A stretch of DNA of 64,000 nucleotides from Hathewaya proteolytica DSM 3090 (GCF_900142225.1 NZ_FRAD01000012.1:1-64000), one strand, 5' to 3'. Shown: positions 17,273-26,424, counted from the stretch's first letter. Notes: a model not told the origin generated them from the letters alone. Translations and numbers: made by a program.

Positions 17273-18052
17273 TTAAGCAATACCTCCACCATCAACTACA
17301 ATGGCAGCTCCAGTTATCCATGAGGATAAATCGCTAGCAAGGAATAGTACTGCTCTTGCTATATCCTCAGGCATACCAAGTCTCTCAATTGGTCTTCCTT
17401 TAGCAGACTCCTTTAAGAAACCGTTTTCCTCTAAACCAAGTTGACGTCCCTCATCCTTTAAAAGATCTGTCACTGTATCTCCTGGGTTTACAGAATTGAC
17501 TCTTATATTATCTGGACCGTGGTCAATAGCCATGGCTCTTGTAAGGTTTACAATACCACCCTTAACAGCACAATATGCTGCAGCCTTATCTCCACCTTTT
17601 AATCCCCATCCTGAGCCCGTATTTATAATGCTTCCACCGCCATTTTCTTTCATTACAGGTATGGCAAATTTGGACAGTTGATAGGTTCCCTTAAGTCCTA
17701 CGTCGATAACTTTATCCCATTCTCTTTCTTCTAAATCCACCACAGTTTTTCTAAAGGTTACACCAGCATTGTTAAACAATATATCTATTCTGCCAAAATC
17801 AATTTTAATCTGCTCTATGACAGATTTACACTGTTCAAAGGATGTAACATCACACTTATAAAACTTTGCTACTCTTCCTTCAGCCACAAACTTTTCAGCC
17901 TCCGATTCACCCTTAGGGCTTACGTCGAGCATGGCAATTTTAGCACCATAAGCTGATAAAAGTTCTGCAGCTGCCAGACCTATTCCTGCTGCACCGCCTG
18001 ATATGACGGCCACCTTCCCATCTAAATTCAAAAAATCCTGTTTCATTAACAT
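17273..18052 (-). CDS. short-chain dehydrogenase/reductase, probably NAD-dependent
   Basis: This classical SDR of about 259 aa has the dinucleotide motif GGAAGIG (residues 19-25), NNAG (94-97), the catalytic Ser147 in NTGSGWG, and Tyr160-x3-Lys164 in AAYCAVKGG. Asp43 at the end of the second strand (MLDVS) favours NAD(H) over NADP(H). It is the first gene of the operon that continues into the two glycine-dehydrogenase-like genes and the AcoX-like gene. An ATG at 18052 lies about 10 nt after AGGAG. The operon suggests oxidation of a hydroxy group on the compound that the PLP enzyme then handles, but the substrate is unknown. Confidence 0.88.
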   Translation of the reverse strand: MLMKQDFLNLDGKVAVISGGAAGIGLAAAELLSAYGAKIAMLDVSPKGESEAEKFVAEGRVAKFYKCDVTSFEQCKSVIEQIKIDFGRIDILFNNAGVTFRKTVVDLEEREWDKVIDVGLKGTYQLSKFAIPVMKENGGGSIINTGSGWGLKGGDKAAAYCAVKGGIVNLTRAMAIDHGPDNIRVNSVNPGDTVTDLLKDEGRQLGLEENGFLKESAKGRPIERLGMPEDIARAVLFLASDLSSWITGAAIVVDGGGIA

Positions 18053-18237
18053 TGAAACCACACTCCTAAATAAAATTTATCCCAATTAAATTGTAACATA
18101 ATTGTGAAGATAATTACACATAATTTTTAGTTAATTATTAATCTTTATAATAAATTAATTATATTAAATTATTTGAGTAAAGATGTATTGTCATTCGACA
18201 AATTTTATTTTTCTATATTTTAAAATTTATTCCACTT

Positions 18238-18277
18238 AAAAAGCCTTAGAACTATTTTTATAGTTCTAAGGCTTTTT
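18238..18277 (-). terminator. intrinsic terminator of the bcrA-like ABC operon
   Basis: AAAAAGCCTTAGAACTA pairs with TAGTTCTAAGGCTTTTT across a short T-rich loop. It starts one base beyond the stop codon at 18279 and has a T run on the minus strand. Confidence 0.88.
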
Positions 18278-18278
18278 A

Positions 18279-19430
18279 TCATTCCACCATAAATCTTTTT
18301 TTATCTGCCACATTCAAAGATATAACACATAAGATTACCGTTACAACAATGCAAGCTATACATCCCACAAGCACGTTTTCTCCTGAAAACGTATATTTAA
18401 AAATCCCTTGGGATATTTCTCCGCTACTTACAGAAGAAAATAAGTCTATATATTTTATAGGTATGATACCCCCCACTTTACCCATGACCATGGATAGAAT
18501 ATACAATATCGCAGATACTATAAGAGACATAGTTAAAGTTGATGTTGCTTTCTTTGTAATCATTGATACGAATATTCCCAATATATTGGCAAAGATACAT
18601 AAGGGAATAAATAAAATAAGATACCTTACTAAAACATCTTTAACCGTCATTATTTTCATTACACCTTGGCTAAATACTCTAGCAGGATATTTAAGAGAAC
18701 CCATACCTCTTGTTATGGAAAGATATATAAACCACCCACCTATACAAATGATAATCACAAGCATTGAACACAATACCTTTCCTATTAATTTGCCAAAAAA
18801 GATTTTTTTAGAGGATATAGGTTGAGTATACAAAATTTTATAGGTCTTCTTTTCCACTTCCCCTGAATAAGCATCAGAGCTTATATACAATATCATACAT
18901 AAAACCATAATCATATTAACTTCATTGAAATACAATTTTAAAAAGTTAAAACCTTTCATAGAATTATTGTCATTTTCGTATTCTATATTCTTATTAAGAA
19001 GTTCATTCAATAAATCATTTTCTAGTTTTAGTTGTTCCGTGCTTTTATTGTAGTTTAATGAATCCCTCATAAAAAAAAGGTCAAATTTTTTTTCATTAAG
19101 TTTTATTGCATTTTCGTTTACTTTTATCTGTGATCTAATATATTTTTTTGTATCCTTCCCTTCCTTCATAGAAAAATGATTTTTTCTAAGCTCTTCACCC
19201 AATTTTATAATATTGGTAAGTTCCTTATTTCCTTCTTTACCCCTTAAAGCATACTTTGTAACACTTATTTCTCGATTTATTTTATTTCTTATGGTAAATT
19301 TAGCATTGCTTTCTTCATATGAGTTTTGTTGAATAAAAATTATAGTTATAACAGACATTATGAAAAGACAAAGAAAAAATCTTTTACTTTTTATAAATTT
19401 TCTAAATTCAATCCATATTAGGGACTTCAT
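18279..19430 (-). CDS. ABC-2 type permease (bcrB-like)
   Basis: An ATG at 19430 starts a 383-aa permease, overlapping the ATPase end by 23 nt. One membrane segment lies near the N-terminus (FFLCLFIMSVITIIFIQ), followed by a Lys/Glu-rich extracytoplasmic stretch of roughly 130 residues, then five further segments. The segment TYKILYTQPISSKKIFFGK is shared, with changes, with the permease at 20358-21620. The two probably form a heterodimeric membrane domain with the ATPase coded between them. Relatives export bacitracin, lantibiotics or similar peptides; the substrate here is not known. Confidence 0.82.
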   Translation of the reverse strand: MKSLIWIEFRKFIKSKRFFLCLFIMSVITIIFIQQNSYEESNAKFTIRNKINREISVTKYALRGKEGNKELTNIIKLGEELRKNHFSMKEGKDTKKYIRSQIKVNENAIKLNEKKFDLFFMRDSLNYNKSTEQLKLENDLLNELLNKNIEYENDNNSMKGFNFLKLYFNEVNMIMVLCMILYISSDAYSGEVEKKTYKILYTQPISSKKIFFGKLIGKVLCSMLVIIICIGGWFIYLSITRGMGSLKYPARVFSQGVMKIMTVKDVLVRYLILFIPLCIFANILGIFVSMITKKATSTLTMSLIVSAILYILSMVMGKVGGIIPIKYIDLFSSVSSGEISQGIFKYTFSGENVLVGCIACIVVTVILCVISLNVADKKRFMVE

Positions 19431-20334
19431 CTTCGCCACCCCCGAATACAGAGTTATATAGATCACTTACATCATCCGCTACTATAGTTATATCATCATA
19501 CTCTATTCCACTATCTGCTAAAAGTTTTACTGCATTACTTACCTTCTCTTTCTTTAGCCGTATACAGTACACCCCATTAGATTTTGAAGATATCCCTACC
19601 TCTTCGCCTTGAAATATTTTTTTTAAAACCTCCATGTTTTCCTTAGTACTGATTAATATTTTCTTATTATTTTCCCTGACTTCCTTTACATCGCATTGAA
19701 CTATATTTCCATCTTTTAAGAAGAGAATCCTGCTACAGGTTTTATCAAGTTCCGAAAGAATGTGTGAAGAAATCAACACTGCTATGTGCTTTTCCTGTGA
19801 CAATTTATTCAGCATTTTTCTAAACTCCATACTTCCATCAGGATCTAAGCCGTTAGTAGGTTCATCCAAAATAAGCAGTTTAGGAGATGTTATAAGACAT
19901 ATGGCAAGAGCAAGTCTCTGTTTCATTCCCAAAGAGTAAAATTTGACCTTCTTCTTTATCATATTTCCAATACCCACGAATTCCAGCATTTCTTCCATGC
20001 TTTCCTTTGGGATTTTGTTGAGTTTCCTTATAAATTCAATATTTTCATATCCTGACAATTCTTCGTACAAAGCAGGATTTTCTATGACACAGGAAAAACT
20101 AGAGAGATATTGTTTTTTCTTTTCTCCCTTATCTTTGGAATCCACACCACATATTTTTATACAACCTGAATCTTGTAATCCTAGATTGCATATTATCTTC
20201 ATTAATGTGGTCTTACCCACACCATTGGGACCCACAAGACCTACTACTTCACCTTGGTTTATTTTGAAGCTTATATTATCCAGTACTTTTTTGCTATATG
20301 ATTTATTTAAATTATCTATGCTTAAAACTTCCAT
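19408..20334 (-). CDS. ABC transporter ATPase (bcrA-like)
   Basis: This 308-aa ATPase has Walker A GPNGVGKTT, signature YSLGMKQR, Walker B LLILDEPTNG and an H-loop in ISSHIL. The C-terminal extension of about 90 residues after the core (KENMEVLKKIFQGEEVG onward) is typical of BcrA/LanF-type proteins. An ATG at 20334 is preferred over an in-frame GTG at 20349 because GGAGG lies between the two. It sits between two related permease genes. It should energise export of a hydrophobic or peptide compound. Confidence 0.9.
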   Translation of the reverse strand: MEVLSIDNLNKSYSKKVLDNISFKINQGEVVGLVGPNGVGKTTLMKIICNLGLQDSGCIKICGVDSKDKGEKKKQYLSSFSCVIENPALYEELSGYENIEFIRKLNKIPKESMEEMLEFVGIGNMIKKKVKFYSLGMKQRLALAICLITSPKLLILDEPTNGLDPDGSMEFRKMLNKLSQEKHIAVLISSHILSELDKTCSRILFLKDGNIVQCDVKEVRENNKKILISTKENMEVLKKIFQGEEVGISSKSNGVYCIRLKKEKVSNAVKLLADSGIEYDDITIVADDVSDLYNSVFGGGEDEVPNMD

Positions 20335-20357
20335 AATTCTATCCTCCACATATTTTA

Positions 20358-21620
20358 TTAGTTATATTCCTTTCTATTAAACAGTTTATAAGCTATTAAT
20401 ATCAATACTACACTGATAACAGTTAAGCAGATCATGCCATTACAAAAATTAATCTTAGGATCCACTATAAGATCATACCCACTTTCGTACCAAAAGGGTA
20501 TGTTTAGAAAATGCCCAGATTGACCTTTTATAAATTTATCAAAATGATAGTCCAATGATACATTCATCATAACGCTGGATATATTGAAATAACTAAAGGG
20601 TATAACGTATAAAATGGATTCAAAAAATTTTTTTGATGTAGCTAAATACAAAAAACCTGTGGTACATATATTTATAAAAATACCAGTATTATTGTTTTTC
20701 ACCGCATTAGATATGACAGTGCACAAAGAACAGGTACAAATTATAATGAGAGCTATCATAGATAATTCGCAGAGATTTCGTTGCCATGCAGTTATGCATA
20801 CCATCTTATCCTTCAATATCAATATATACGGATAAACTGCACTTCCAAATCCGTGCTTTACACCACAAAATATAAAGGATATAAAAAGGGCTAAAAAAAC
20901 AGAGGTCATAGAAATAATAAGTTGTGCAATGAATTTACCAAAGAAAATTTTATTTTTTCCCATACTCTGAGTGTACAGTAATTTATATGTGTTGCCCTCC
21001 ATTTCCCTAGAATAAACTTCAGTATTAATCATGATTATTAAGATTACCAGGACAATAAGCACATTCTGTTGCAAAAGCACTCTTAGAAAGTTAGAAGATT
21101 GCATACTAGTTTTGTCTTGTATAATGGGAAGTTTTACTTTAGCCAACTCTTCCTCTTTTCTCAATTCATATTTTTGTATTTCATATAATACATCATTTTC
21201 ATCCGTTTCTTTTACTTCATCTTTTAACACTTTTAAATATGCAGGATGGAAATTTTCCCAATCCTCTGATTTTATACTTTTTAAAGCTTGTTCCACATTG
21301 ACTAATCTTTGCTCTAACTCCTTTTTTTCAATTTCTGTTATGTCTTTGGCTTTAGCTGCTTGTATAGTCTCTTCCCCTTCTTGCCCTGGTATATTTACCA
21401 TATCACCAGTATCCATACCTAATTTGCTTTTTAAGTCAAACTGCTCAGCCACTAATATTTCAGCAGTCATATTCCTACGATCTTCATCGGAATTCAATTC
21501 CGACTGCATGTCCTTTATGCCAGTGAACAAAAACACTGTGAAAAATATTAAAACTATAGAAAAGATATTTTTCTTGCTTTTAAAAAGCTTCTTCAATTCG
21601 AAGCTTATTATTGTAAGCAT
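20358..21620 (-). CDS. ABC-2 type permease, paralog of the 18279 permease
   Basis: An ATG at 21620, after AGGGGTGATAAT, starts a 420-aa protein with the same design as the permease at 18279-19430: one N-terminal membrane segment, a long Glu/Lys-rich extracytoplasmic region (about residues 40-170), then five segments. The motif TYKLLYTQSMGKNKIFFGK is the counterpart of TYKILYTQPISSKKIFFGK in that protein. It is the first gene of the three-gene unit permease-ATPase-permease. No two-component system or structural peptide gene lies beside it. Confidence 0.82.
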   Translation of the reverse strand: MLTIISFELKKLFKSKKNIFSIVLIFFTVFLFTGIKDMQSELNSDEDRRNMTAEILVAEQFDLKSKLGMDTGDMVNIPGQEGEETIQAAKAKDITEIEKKELEQRLVNVEQALKSIKSEDWENFHPAYLKVLKDEVKETDENDVLYEIQKYELRKEEELAKVKLPIIQDKTSMQSSNFLRVLLQQNVLIVLVILIIMINTEVYSREMEGNTYKLLYTQSMGKNKIFFGKFIAQLIISMTSVFLALFISFIFCGVKHGFGSAVYPYILILKDKMVCITAWQRNLCELSMIALIIICTCSLCTVISNAVKNNNTGIFINICTTGFLYLATSKKFFESILYVIPFSYFNISSVMMNVSLDYHFDKFIKGQSGHFLNIPFWYESGYDLIVDPKINFCNGMICLTVISVVLILIAYKLFNRKEYN

Positions 21621-21732
21621 ATTATCACCCCTTTTATTTATATTGTACAATACTACCTTTAAAAGTATTTGTCAATATATTTTCACAATTAAGTTATTTA
21701 TCACTAAGCCTCCGTCTTACCAACACATTTTC

Positions 21733-22884
21733 TCAACTATTTATATCTTTAGTTCTTTCTTTTTTAATTGATACTTTGGTAATGAGCACTGCAACTATGA
21801 TTAAAATAGTATATATTACTGTTGTTGAATATTTAGGAATATATGTTGAGAACAATTGATTTAATAGTATAGTTGCCGTTACTCCACCAATAACAAATAA
21901 CGTTGGAACTTGAACTCCTATACCTACTATATAATGATTTATCTTACTTGATATAAACATAGTTATAAAAGCCGTTATAATACTTATGATATATATAGAC
22001 ACAAATGTTATGATTATATATTGTCCAAATGTTATATCAAACCAAAAGCTGCTGTTAAATCTAGAATTAATATTGCTTCCAAAGAACATGGAAGTTTTAT
22101 TACCCTTATATAAAAAGAAACAAACTGCAAGTTCTATGGTTGTAATAATAAGTGTGGAAAGAAAGCCAGCCATTAACTTATCCTTAAATAATTTTCTCCC
22201 ATTTCTACTTGAATATTGAATATAATCAACCTTAGCTTTTTTATCCTTCAAGAACATTGGTGTCAACATAAAGGCAATACCTATGACTATGCACACTGCA
22301 AAATATATTATAATATTATTGTAGTTCATAAAAACACTCCAAGATAATATGGATTCATTTTCATTATTATTGATTATCTCATTTATTCTATTATTGTAAT
22401 TTCCCCATGGTAAATCTTCCAAATACTCATCTCTATGTTCATAAGATTCTATGAGCTTAGAGTACACCTGCAATTCCCAAAATACTCTCCCCTCTTCTCT
22501 ATCTAGATACTTCCACTTAACTTCGGTTAATTTCTCATAGTTTTCATCAGTAAGGCTCATGTAATCTTTTTTAAGATAATCTTCGTAAGAATAAACTTCC
22601 AATTGATTAAATTCCTCATTAGTACTTAAAAACTTGTCAGCCTTTGCTACTTTTGCCTCATGGATCTTTTTAAAATCTTTCACTTCTATTTCATCCATGC
22701 TATGACCATAGTCTTTAATCATCTGTACCATTATGTTGTACTCATCCTGTTCAGGCCTTCCATTGGGGAAAATGTCTATGTGAAAGGCAATAAATCTCTG
22801 GTAAAAGATTGTGCTTCCTACTATTAATAGGCACACCATCTTAAGGTTAAATATTTTTTTCATTTCATTTATAACAATTTTCAT
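21733..22884 (-). CDS. ABC permease-like membrane protein, partner A
   Basis: This 383-aa protein has one N-terminal membrane segment, an extracytoplasmic region of about 150 residues rich in Tyr, Glu and Asp, and a C-terminal block of about five segments. The motif YSSRNGRKLFKDKLMAG is shared with the gene just upstream (YSTRRGRNLIKDKLFSA), so the two are tandem paralogs. It ends the leftward operon that begins with a sigma factor. Its likely role is one half of the membrane domain driven by the ATPase at 24169. The substrate is unknown. Confidence 0.72.
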   Translation of the reverse strand: MKIVINEMKKIFNLKMVCLLIVGSTIFYQRFIAFHIDIFPNGRPEQDEYNIMVQMIKDYGHSMDEIEVKDFKKIHEAKVAKADKFLSTNEEFNQLEVYSYEDYLKKDYMSLTDENYEKLTEVKWKYLDREEGRVFWELQVYSKLIESYEHRDEYLEDLPWGNYNNRINEIINNNENESILSWSVFMNYNNIIIYFAVCIVIGIAFMLTPMFLKDKKAKVDYIQYSSRNGRKLFKDKLMAGFLSTLIITTIELAVCFFLYKGNKTSMFFGSNINSRFNSSFWFDITFGQYIIITFVSIYIISIITAFITMFISSKINHYIVGIGVQVPTLFVIGGVTATILLNQLFSTYIPKYSTTVIYTILIIVAVLITKVSIKKERTKDINS

Positions 22885-22894
22885 CTCTCTACCT

Positions 22895-24166
22895 CTATTT
22901 AATGCTTTCTTTTTTAAATTTCTTTACACATAATGCACCTACAATAAACACCCCTATACTCCATGATATCAATGTAACAATTTCATAATATTTATTACTA
23001 CATATATCACTTTTTAACATAAACCACCATGAAGTATTAAGTATTAATATGAATGGGGTATATACAGTTGCAATAACAATATTTAATGTATTTGGCATAA
23101 GTCCAGGTAAAATTATTCCCCCTCCTAACATTATTACAAACATTCCAAATGTAATATATGTATTTTTCGTAAATGAAGCCAACATAAATGTTAATCCAAA
23201 AAATATTAATTCAAGAGTGTATATAACAAGGACGCTTAATGCTAAATATTTTCCCACAGACATAGTAAACCAAGTAAGATAAGGAATACTAAACTCTTGT
23301 GCAAAGCAACTACTTACAGATGTTCCCCATAATCCAGAATAATCAAATACACTAAAATAAATTAAGAGTGTTGTTCCTACAACTATGGTTGTTGCCAATA
23401 TAGCGAATATTAAAGCGCTGAAGAGTTTATCCTTAATTAAATTTCTTCCTCGTCTTGTTGAATATATTACTGTTGCTGTTTTATTTTCAAACTCATAATT
23501 TAATACAAAGGCGGTGGATAACACAATTAAAATCATGGTTTCGTAAATTAATTTTGTTAGCAAATCATTAAATAGAAAAGAATGCATTCTATATTTCATA
23601 CCATAAAAAAATAGATTTTTGTGTTCACCATTTTCTTTCAACTCATTAAATCGTATGGCAAATTCATCATAGTTTCTCTTTATAAAACTTTTTAGGGTAT
23701 CACTATGGCGACTTTTAGCTAATTCACTCTGGGCCATTCTGTTAATATCTATGCTGTCATATTTCTGCTGCAGTTCAGTTGAGAAAAAGTAATAATTCTC
23801 TATGGTAGATATATTTTCTAATAATACTCTTTCCTCATTACTTAATTCACTATTTTCCATGTTAGCTCTTACATTCTCTTGAAAAAATTGGCCTATGGTA
23901 TTATATGATCCATATCCCTTCTTATTTAAAATATTGTTAGCCTCATTCAACTTATTTTCATAATAACTTTTGAATTCTAATATCATGTCATCATTTATTA
24001 CATATCCTAGCTCACTGACTATTTCATTTAAAACCTTCATGCTATTTTTTATATTATGTGATTTGTTTATAATCATCCTGGTATTGTAGGCTAAAAATAT
24101 TAAGGTAAGTATTATGAATATAGGAGAAGATATTATTTTTTTAAATTCCAACTTTTTTATATTCAT
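22895..24166 (-). CDS. ABC permease-like membrane protein, partner B
   Basis: This 423-aa protein has the same plan as its downstream neighbour: one N-terminal segment (FIILTLIFLAYNTRMII), an extracytoplasmic helical region of about 170 residues rich in Glu and Asn, and several C-terminal segments. Shared features include YSTRRGRNLIKDKL and the late Gly-rich MLGGGIILPG segment. It starts 2 nt after the ATPase stop, at an ATG following GAGGGATAAAA, so translation is likely coupled. It probably forms a heterodimer with the protein at 21733-22884. Confidence 0.72.
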   Translation of the reverse strand: MNIKKLEFKKIISSPIFIILTLIFLAYNTRMIINKSHNIKNSMKVLNEIVSELGYVINDDMILEFKSYYENKLNEANNILNKKGYGSYNTIGQFFQENVRANMENSELSNEERVLLENISTIENYYFFSTELQQKYDSIDINRMAQSELAKSRHSDTLKSFIKRNYDEFAIRFNELKENGEHKNLFFYGMKYRMHSFLFNDLLTKLIYETMILIVLSTAFVLNYEFENKTATVIYSTRRGRNLIKDKLFSALIFAILATTIVVGTTLLIYFSVFDYSGLWGTSVSSCFAQEFSIPYLTWFTMSVGKYLALSVLVIYTLELIFFGLTFMLASFTKNTYITFGMFVIMLGGGIILPGLMPNTLNIVIATVYTPFILILNTSWWFMLKSDICSNKYYEIVTLISWSIGVFIVGALCVKKFKKESIK

Positions 24167-24168
24167 TT

Positions 24169-25041
24169 TTATCCCTCAATTATACTTTCATTGTATTCAT
24201 ATAGGAATACATCTTCTAAGGTAGGATTCACTTCTTCCCATGATGAACTTTGTTCTTCACAGCTTACGAATCTTATCTTCATTTTTTCTTCTTCTTGTCT
24301 TTCTGAAATAACAAGATGATTTTTCCTAAATTCCTTTGCTTCGTCATGCTCTATTTTAGTTTCATATACTTTTCCTTTAATTGTGTCACATATGTTTTTT
24401 ACAGTATCTTTATACAATAGTTTATGATCTTTTATCATAATAACTTCATTTGCGATGAATTCAATATCAGATACAATATGAGTTGATATAATAACAATCC
24501 TATCCCTAGACATCTCGCTTAATAAATTTCTAAATCTTGCTCTCTCCTTTGGATCTAATCCTGCTGTGGGCTCGTCCAAAATAAGTATTTTAGGGTCATT
24601 CAATAAGGCTTGAGCTATGCCAACTCGTTGAATCATTCCCCCAGAAAATTGTCGCATTTTTTTATTTGCTACACCTTCTAAAGCCACCATTTGTAAAAGT
24701 TTATCTATGGTTTTTTTAGCTTCTTTTTCTTCTAATCCCTTTAAGGCTGCTATGTATAGCAAAAATTTATTAGGACTATAACTTCTATAATATCCAAAAT
24801 CTTGAGGTAAATATCCAATGATATTTCTATATTCATCATCCAATGAAACTATATCAACGCCATTGTAAAGTATCTCCCCTTTAGTAGGAAAACTAAGTGT
24901 AGTTAGCATATTAAGTAAGGTGGTTTTCCCAGCTCCATTGGGCGATAAAAGTGCATAAACTCCATTTATGAATTCTAAATTTATATCTTCAAGTGCCGTA
25001 AAACTTTTATACTTTTTAGTTACATTATTAACAACTAACAT
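24169..25041 (-). CDS. ABC transporter ATPase of the sigma-factor operon
   Basis: This 290-aa ATPase has Walker A SPNGAGKTT, a Q-loop (YLPQDFGYY), signature FSGGMIQR, Walker B ILILDEPTAG and the switch His in ISTHIV. A C-terminal regulatory tail of about 70 residues ends in PTLEDVFLYEYNES. It starts immediately after the stop of the 250-aa membrane protein and is followed at 2 nt by a permease. Together these form a tightly packed operon under an ECF sigma factor. Confidence 0.9.
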   Translation of the reverse strand: MLVVNNVTKKYKSFTALEDINLEFINGVYALLSPNGAGKTTLLNMLTTLSFPTKGEILYNGVDIVSLDDEYRNIIGYLPQDFGYYRSYSPNKFLLYIAALKGLEEKEAKKTIDKLLQMVALEGVANKKMRQFSGGMIQRVGIAQALLNDPKILILDEPTAGLDPKERARFRNLLSEMSRDRIVIISTHIVSDIEFIANEVIMIKDHKLLYKDTVKNICDTIKGKVYETKIEHDEAKEFRKNHLVISERQEEEKMKIRFVSCEEQSSSWEEVNPTLEDVFLYEYNESIIEG

Positions 25042-25794
25042 TTAAATCTCCCCCATTTTTCTTCTATAATTTATTAGTCTATTTAGATTTTTCATATACA
25101 AAAATCCACATATTACGGAAACAAACAGATGAATATATATTGGAGTATTCATTATAAAAATAGTATATAGCCTGCAATTCAACCTATTTAAGATAACATT
25201 TATACTTAACCATGCTACAATAACTACATATTTGGCACTTATTATTCTTACGCCTACTAAAGAATACAAAAACACTGTTGAAAAAATAAATAATCCGCTA
25301 ATGGATATAATTATCATTCTAATAACATTAACAGTCTTGAATATAGATCCTATGATCAATATTGAAGATGTATTGATTACAATAGTTATAACACTAAAAC
25401 AAAACATCTTTAAGGCAATTACTTGGTATAAATTATATTTACAAGTCATTTCAATATTAAAAGTTCCTCTTTCTTTAGAATTGTAAAATGAAAATGTAAC
25501 TGCACCTAAGTATACTATGGGGGCTCCTACAAATACAAAACCATACAATTCATTTGCATCTATATTGGCCAGCTTTTTCATATAAAATATTAATATTAAA
25601 CTTACTACCATACCAATGGCTATCAATTCAGTTTTATCATGGAATATATTTTTTAAACCTAGTTCCTTAAGTGACCTTCGCAAATACATTATAAAAGAGT
25701 TTTTTGTTCTAATGTTATTATTTACAATGTCTTCTATTTGATTAAAATCTATTTTAGGAACTTCTATATCTTTTTTATCTTTCTGTGGATCCAT
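25042..25794 (-). CDS. six-span membrane protein following the sigma factor
   Basis: This 250-aa protein has a polar N-terminal stretch of about 55 residues (DPQKDKKDIEVPKIDFNQIE) followed by six hydrophobic segments. It has no zinc-binding anti-sigma motif (HxxxCxxC), so it is not a standard ZAS anti-sigma factor. It overlaps the sigma gene by 20 nt, starting at an ATG after GGAGGTAAAAAATA. It could be a third transporter component or an unusual membrane-bound regulator that holds the sigma factor through its cytoplasmic N-terminus. I do not recognise a named family. Confidence 0.6.
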   Translation of the reverse strand: MDPQKDKKDIEVPKIDFNQIEDIVNNNIRTKNSFIMYLRRSLKELGLKNIFHDKTELIAIGMVVSLILIFYMKKLANIDANELYGFVFVGAPIVYLGAVTFSFYNSKERGTFNIEMTCKYNLYQVIALKMFCFSVITIVINTSSILIIGSIFKTVNVIRMIIISISGLFIFSTVFLYSLVGVRIISAKYVVIVAWLSINVILNRLNCRLYTIFIMNTPIYIHLFVSVICGFLYMKNLNRLINYRRKMGEI

Positions 25795-26362
25795 TATTTT
25801 TTACCTCCATTGCTTTTTTTATATTTTTGATTGTGGCATAATACCTGCTTTTTACAGTAGACTCTGATAATTCAAGAAGATTAGCTATTTCAGCGAAAGT
25901 CATTTCACCAAATATTTTCAACCTTATAATTTGCTGAATATTAGTATTAAACTTACTCAGTATTTGTAAAATTTCCTTTGTATCTTCTTTTATATAAAAT
26001 AAATTTTCAAAGTTATCATTATAATTATTAGTACATCGCTCAATCTCTTCAACTATAATTACATATCTATAATATGTTGACCTATAGATATCGATTATCT
26101 TATTACTTGCGATCTTGTATAGCCAAGTTCTAAAATTAGCCTTTTTTTCATCAAATTTATCCATAGATTTTAACATAGATATAAATGTTTCCTGAGTTAA
26201 ATCCTTTGCAAGCTCTTCCTCATGAGTCTGTCTATATACATAAATGTATATGTCTTTATAATATATCTCGATTAAACTGCTAGCAGCAGATTTATCCCCG
26301 TTTTTCTTCACAAGTTTAATTAATTTTTCTTCAGTAATTTTAGTCACCCCTAACTTATCCAC
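25775..26362 (-). CDS. ECF-type RNA polymerase sigma factor
   Basis: This sigma-70-family protein of about 195 aa has only regions 2 and 4. Region 2 is visible as DLTQETFISMLKSMDKF then FRTWLYKIASNKIIDIYR, and region 4 as MTFAEIANLLELSESTVKSR. The start is uncertain: a GTG at 26362 is used here, but it lacks a good ribosome binding site, and a GTG at 26347 is possible. It is the first gene of the operon with the ABC module, so it probably controls that operon in response to an envelope signal. Confidence 0.88.
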   Translation of the reverse strand: MDKLGVTKITEEKLIKLVKKNGDKSAASSLIEIYYKDIYIYVYRQTHEEELAKDLTQETFISMLKSMDKFDEKKANFRTWLYKIASNKIIDIYRSTYYRYVIIVEEIERCTNNYNDNFENLFYIKEDTKEILQILSKFNTNIQQIIRLKIFGEMTFAEIANLLELSESTVKSRYYATIKNIKKAMEVKNNGSTER

Positions 26363-26424
26363 ACAGTTTTCATTTTCACCCTCATCTTATATACGTATGA
26401 AACTACGAAATAGTTTTAAAAAAT

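Noticed and set aside
18053..18237. Possible glycine riboswitch before the glycine-dehydrogenase-like operon
   Set aside because: I looked for the tandem glycine aptamer elements in the leader and found only AT-rich sequence with short repeats. Absence of the switch fits the idea that glycine may not be the substrate.
25042..25794. The 250-aa protein as a classical anti-sigma factor
   Set aside because: It has six membrane spans and lacks the HxxxCxxC zinc motif and the single-span layout of anti-sigma factors. Only an unusual regulatory role remains possible.
18279..26362. Prophage or genomic island covering the ABC clusters
   Set aside because: No integrase, attachment repeats or tRNA border are visible and base composition looks like the neighbours. 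The block ends cleanly at operon terminators.
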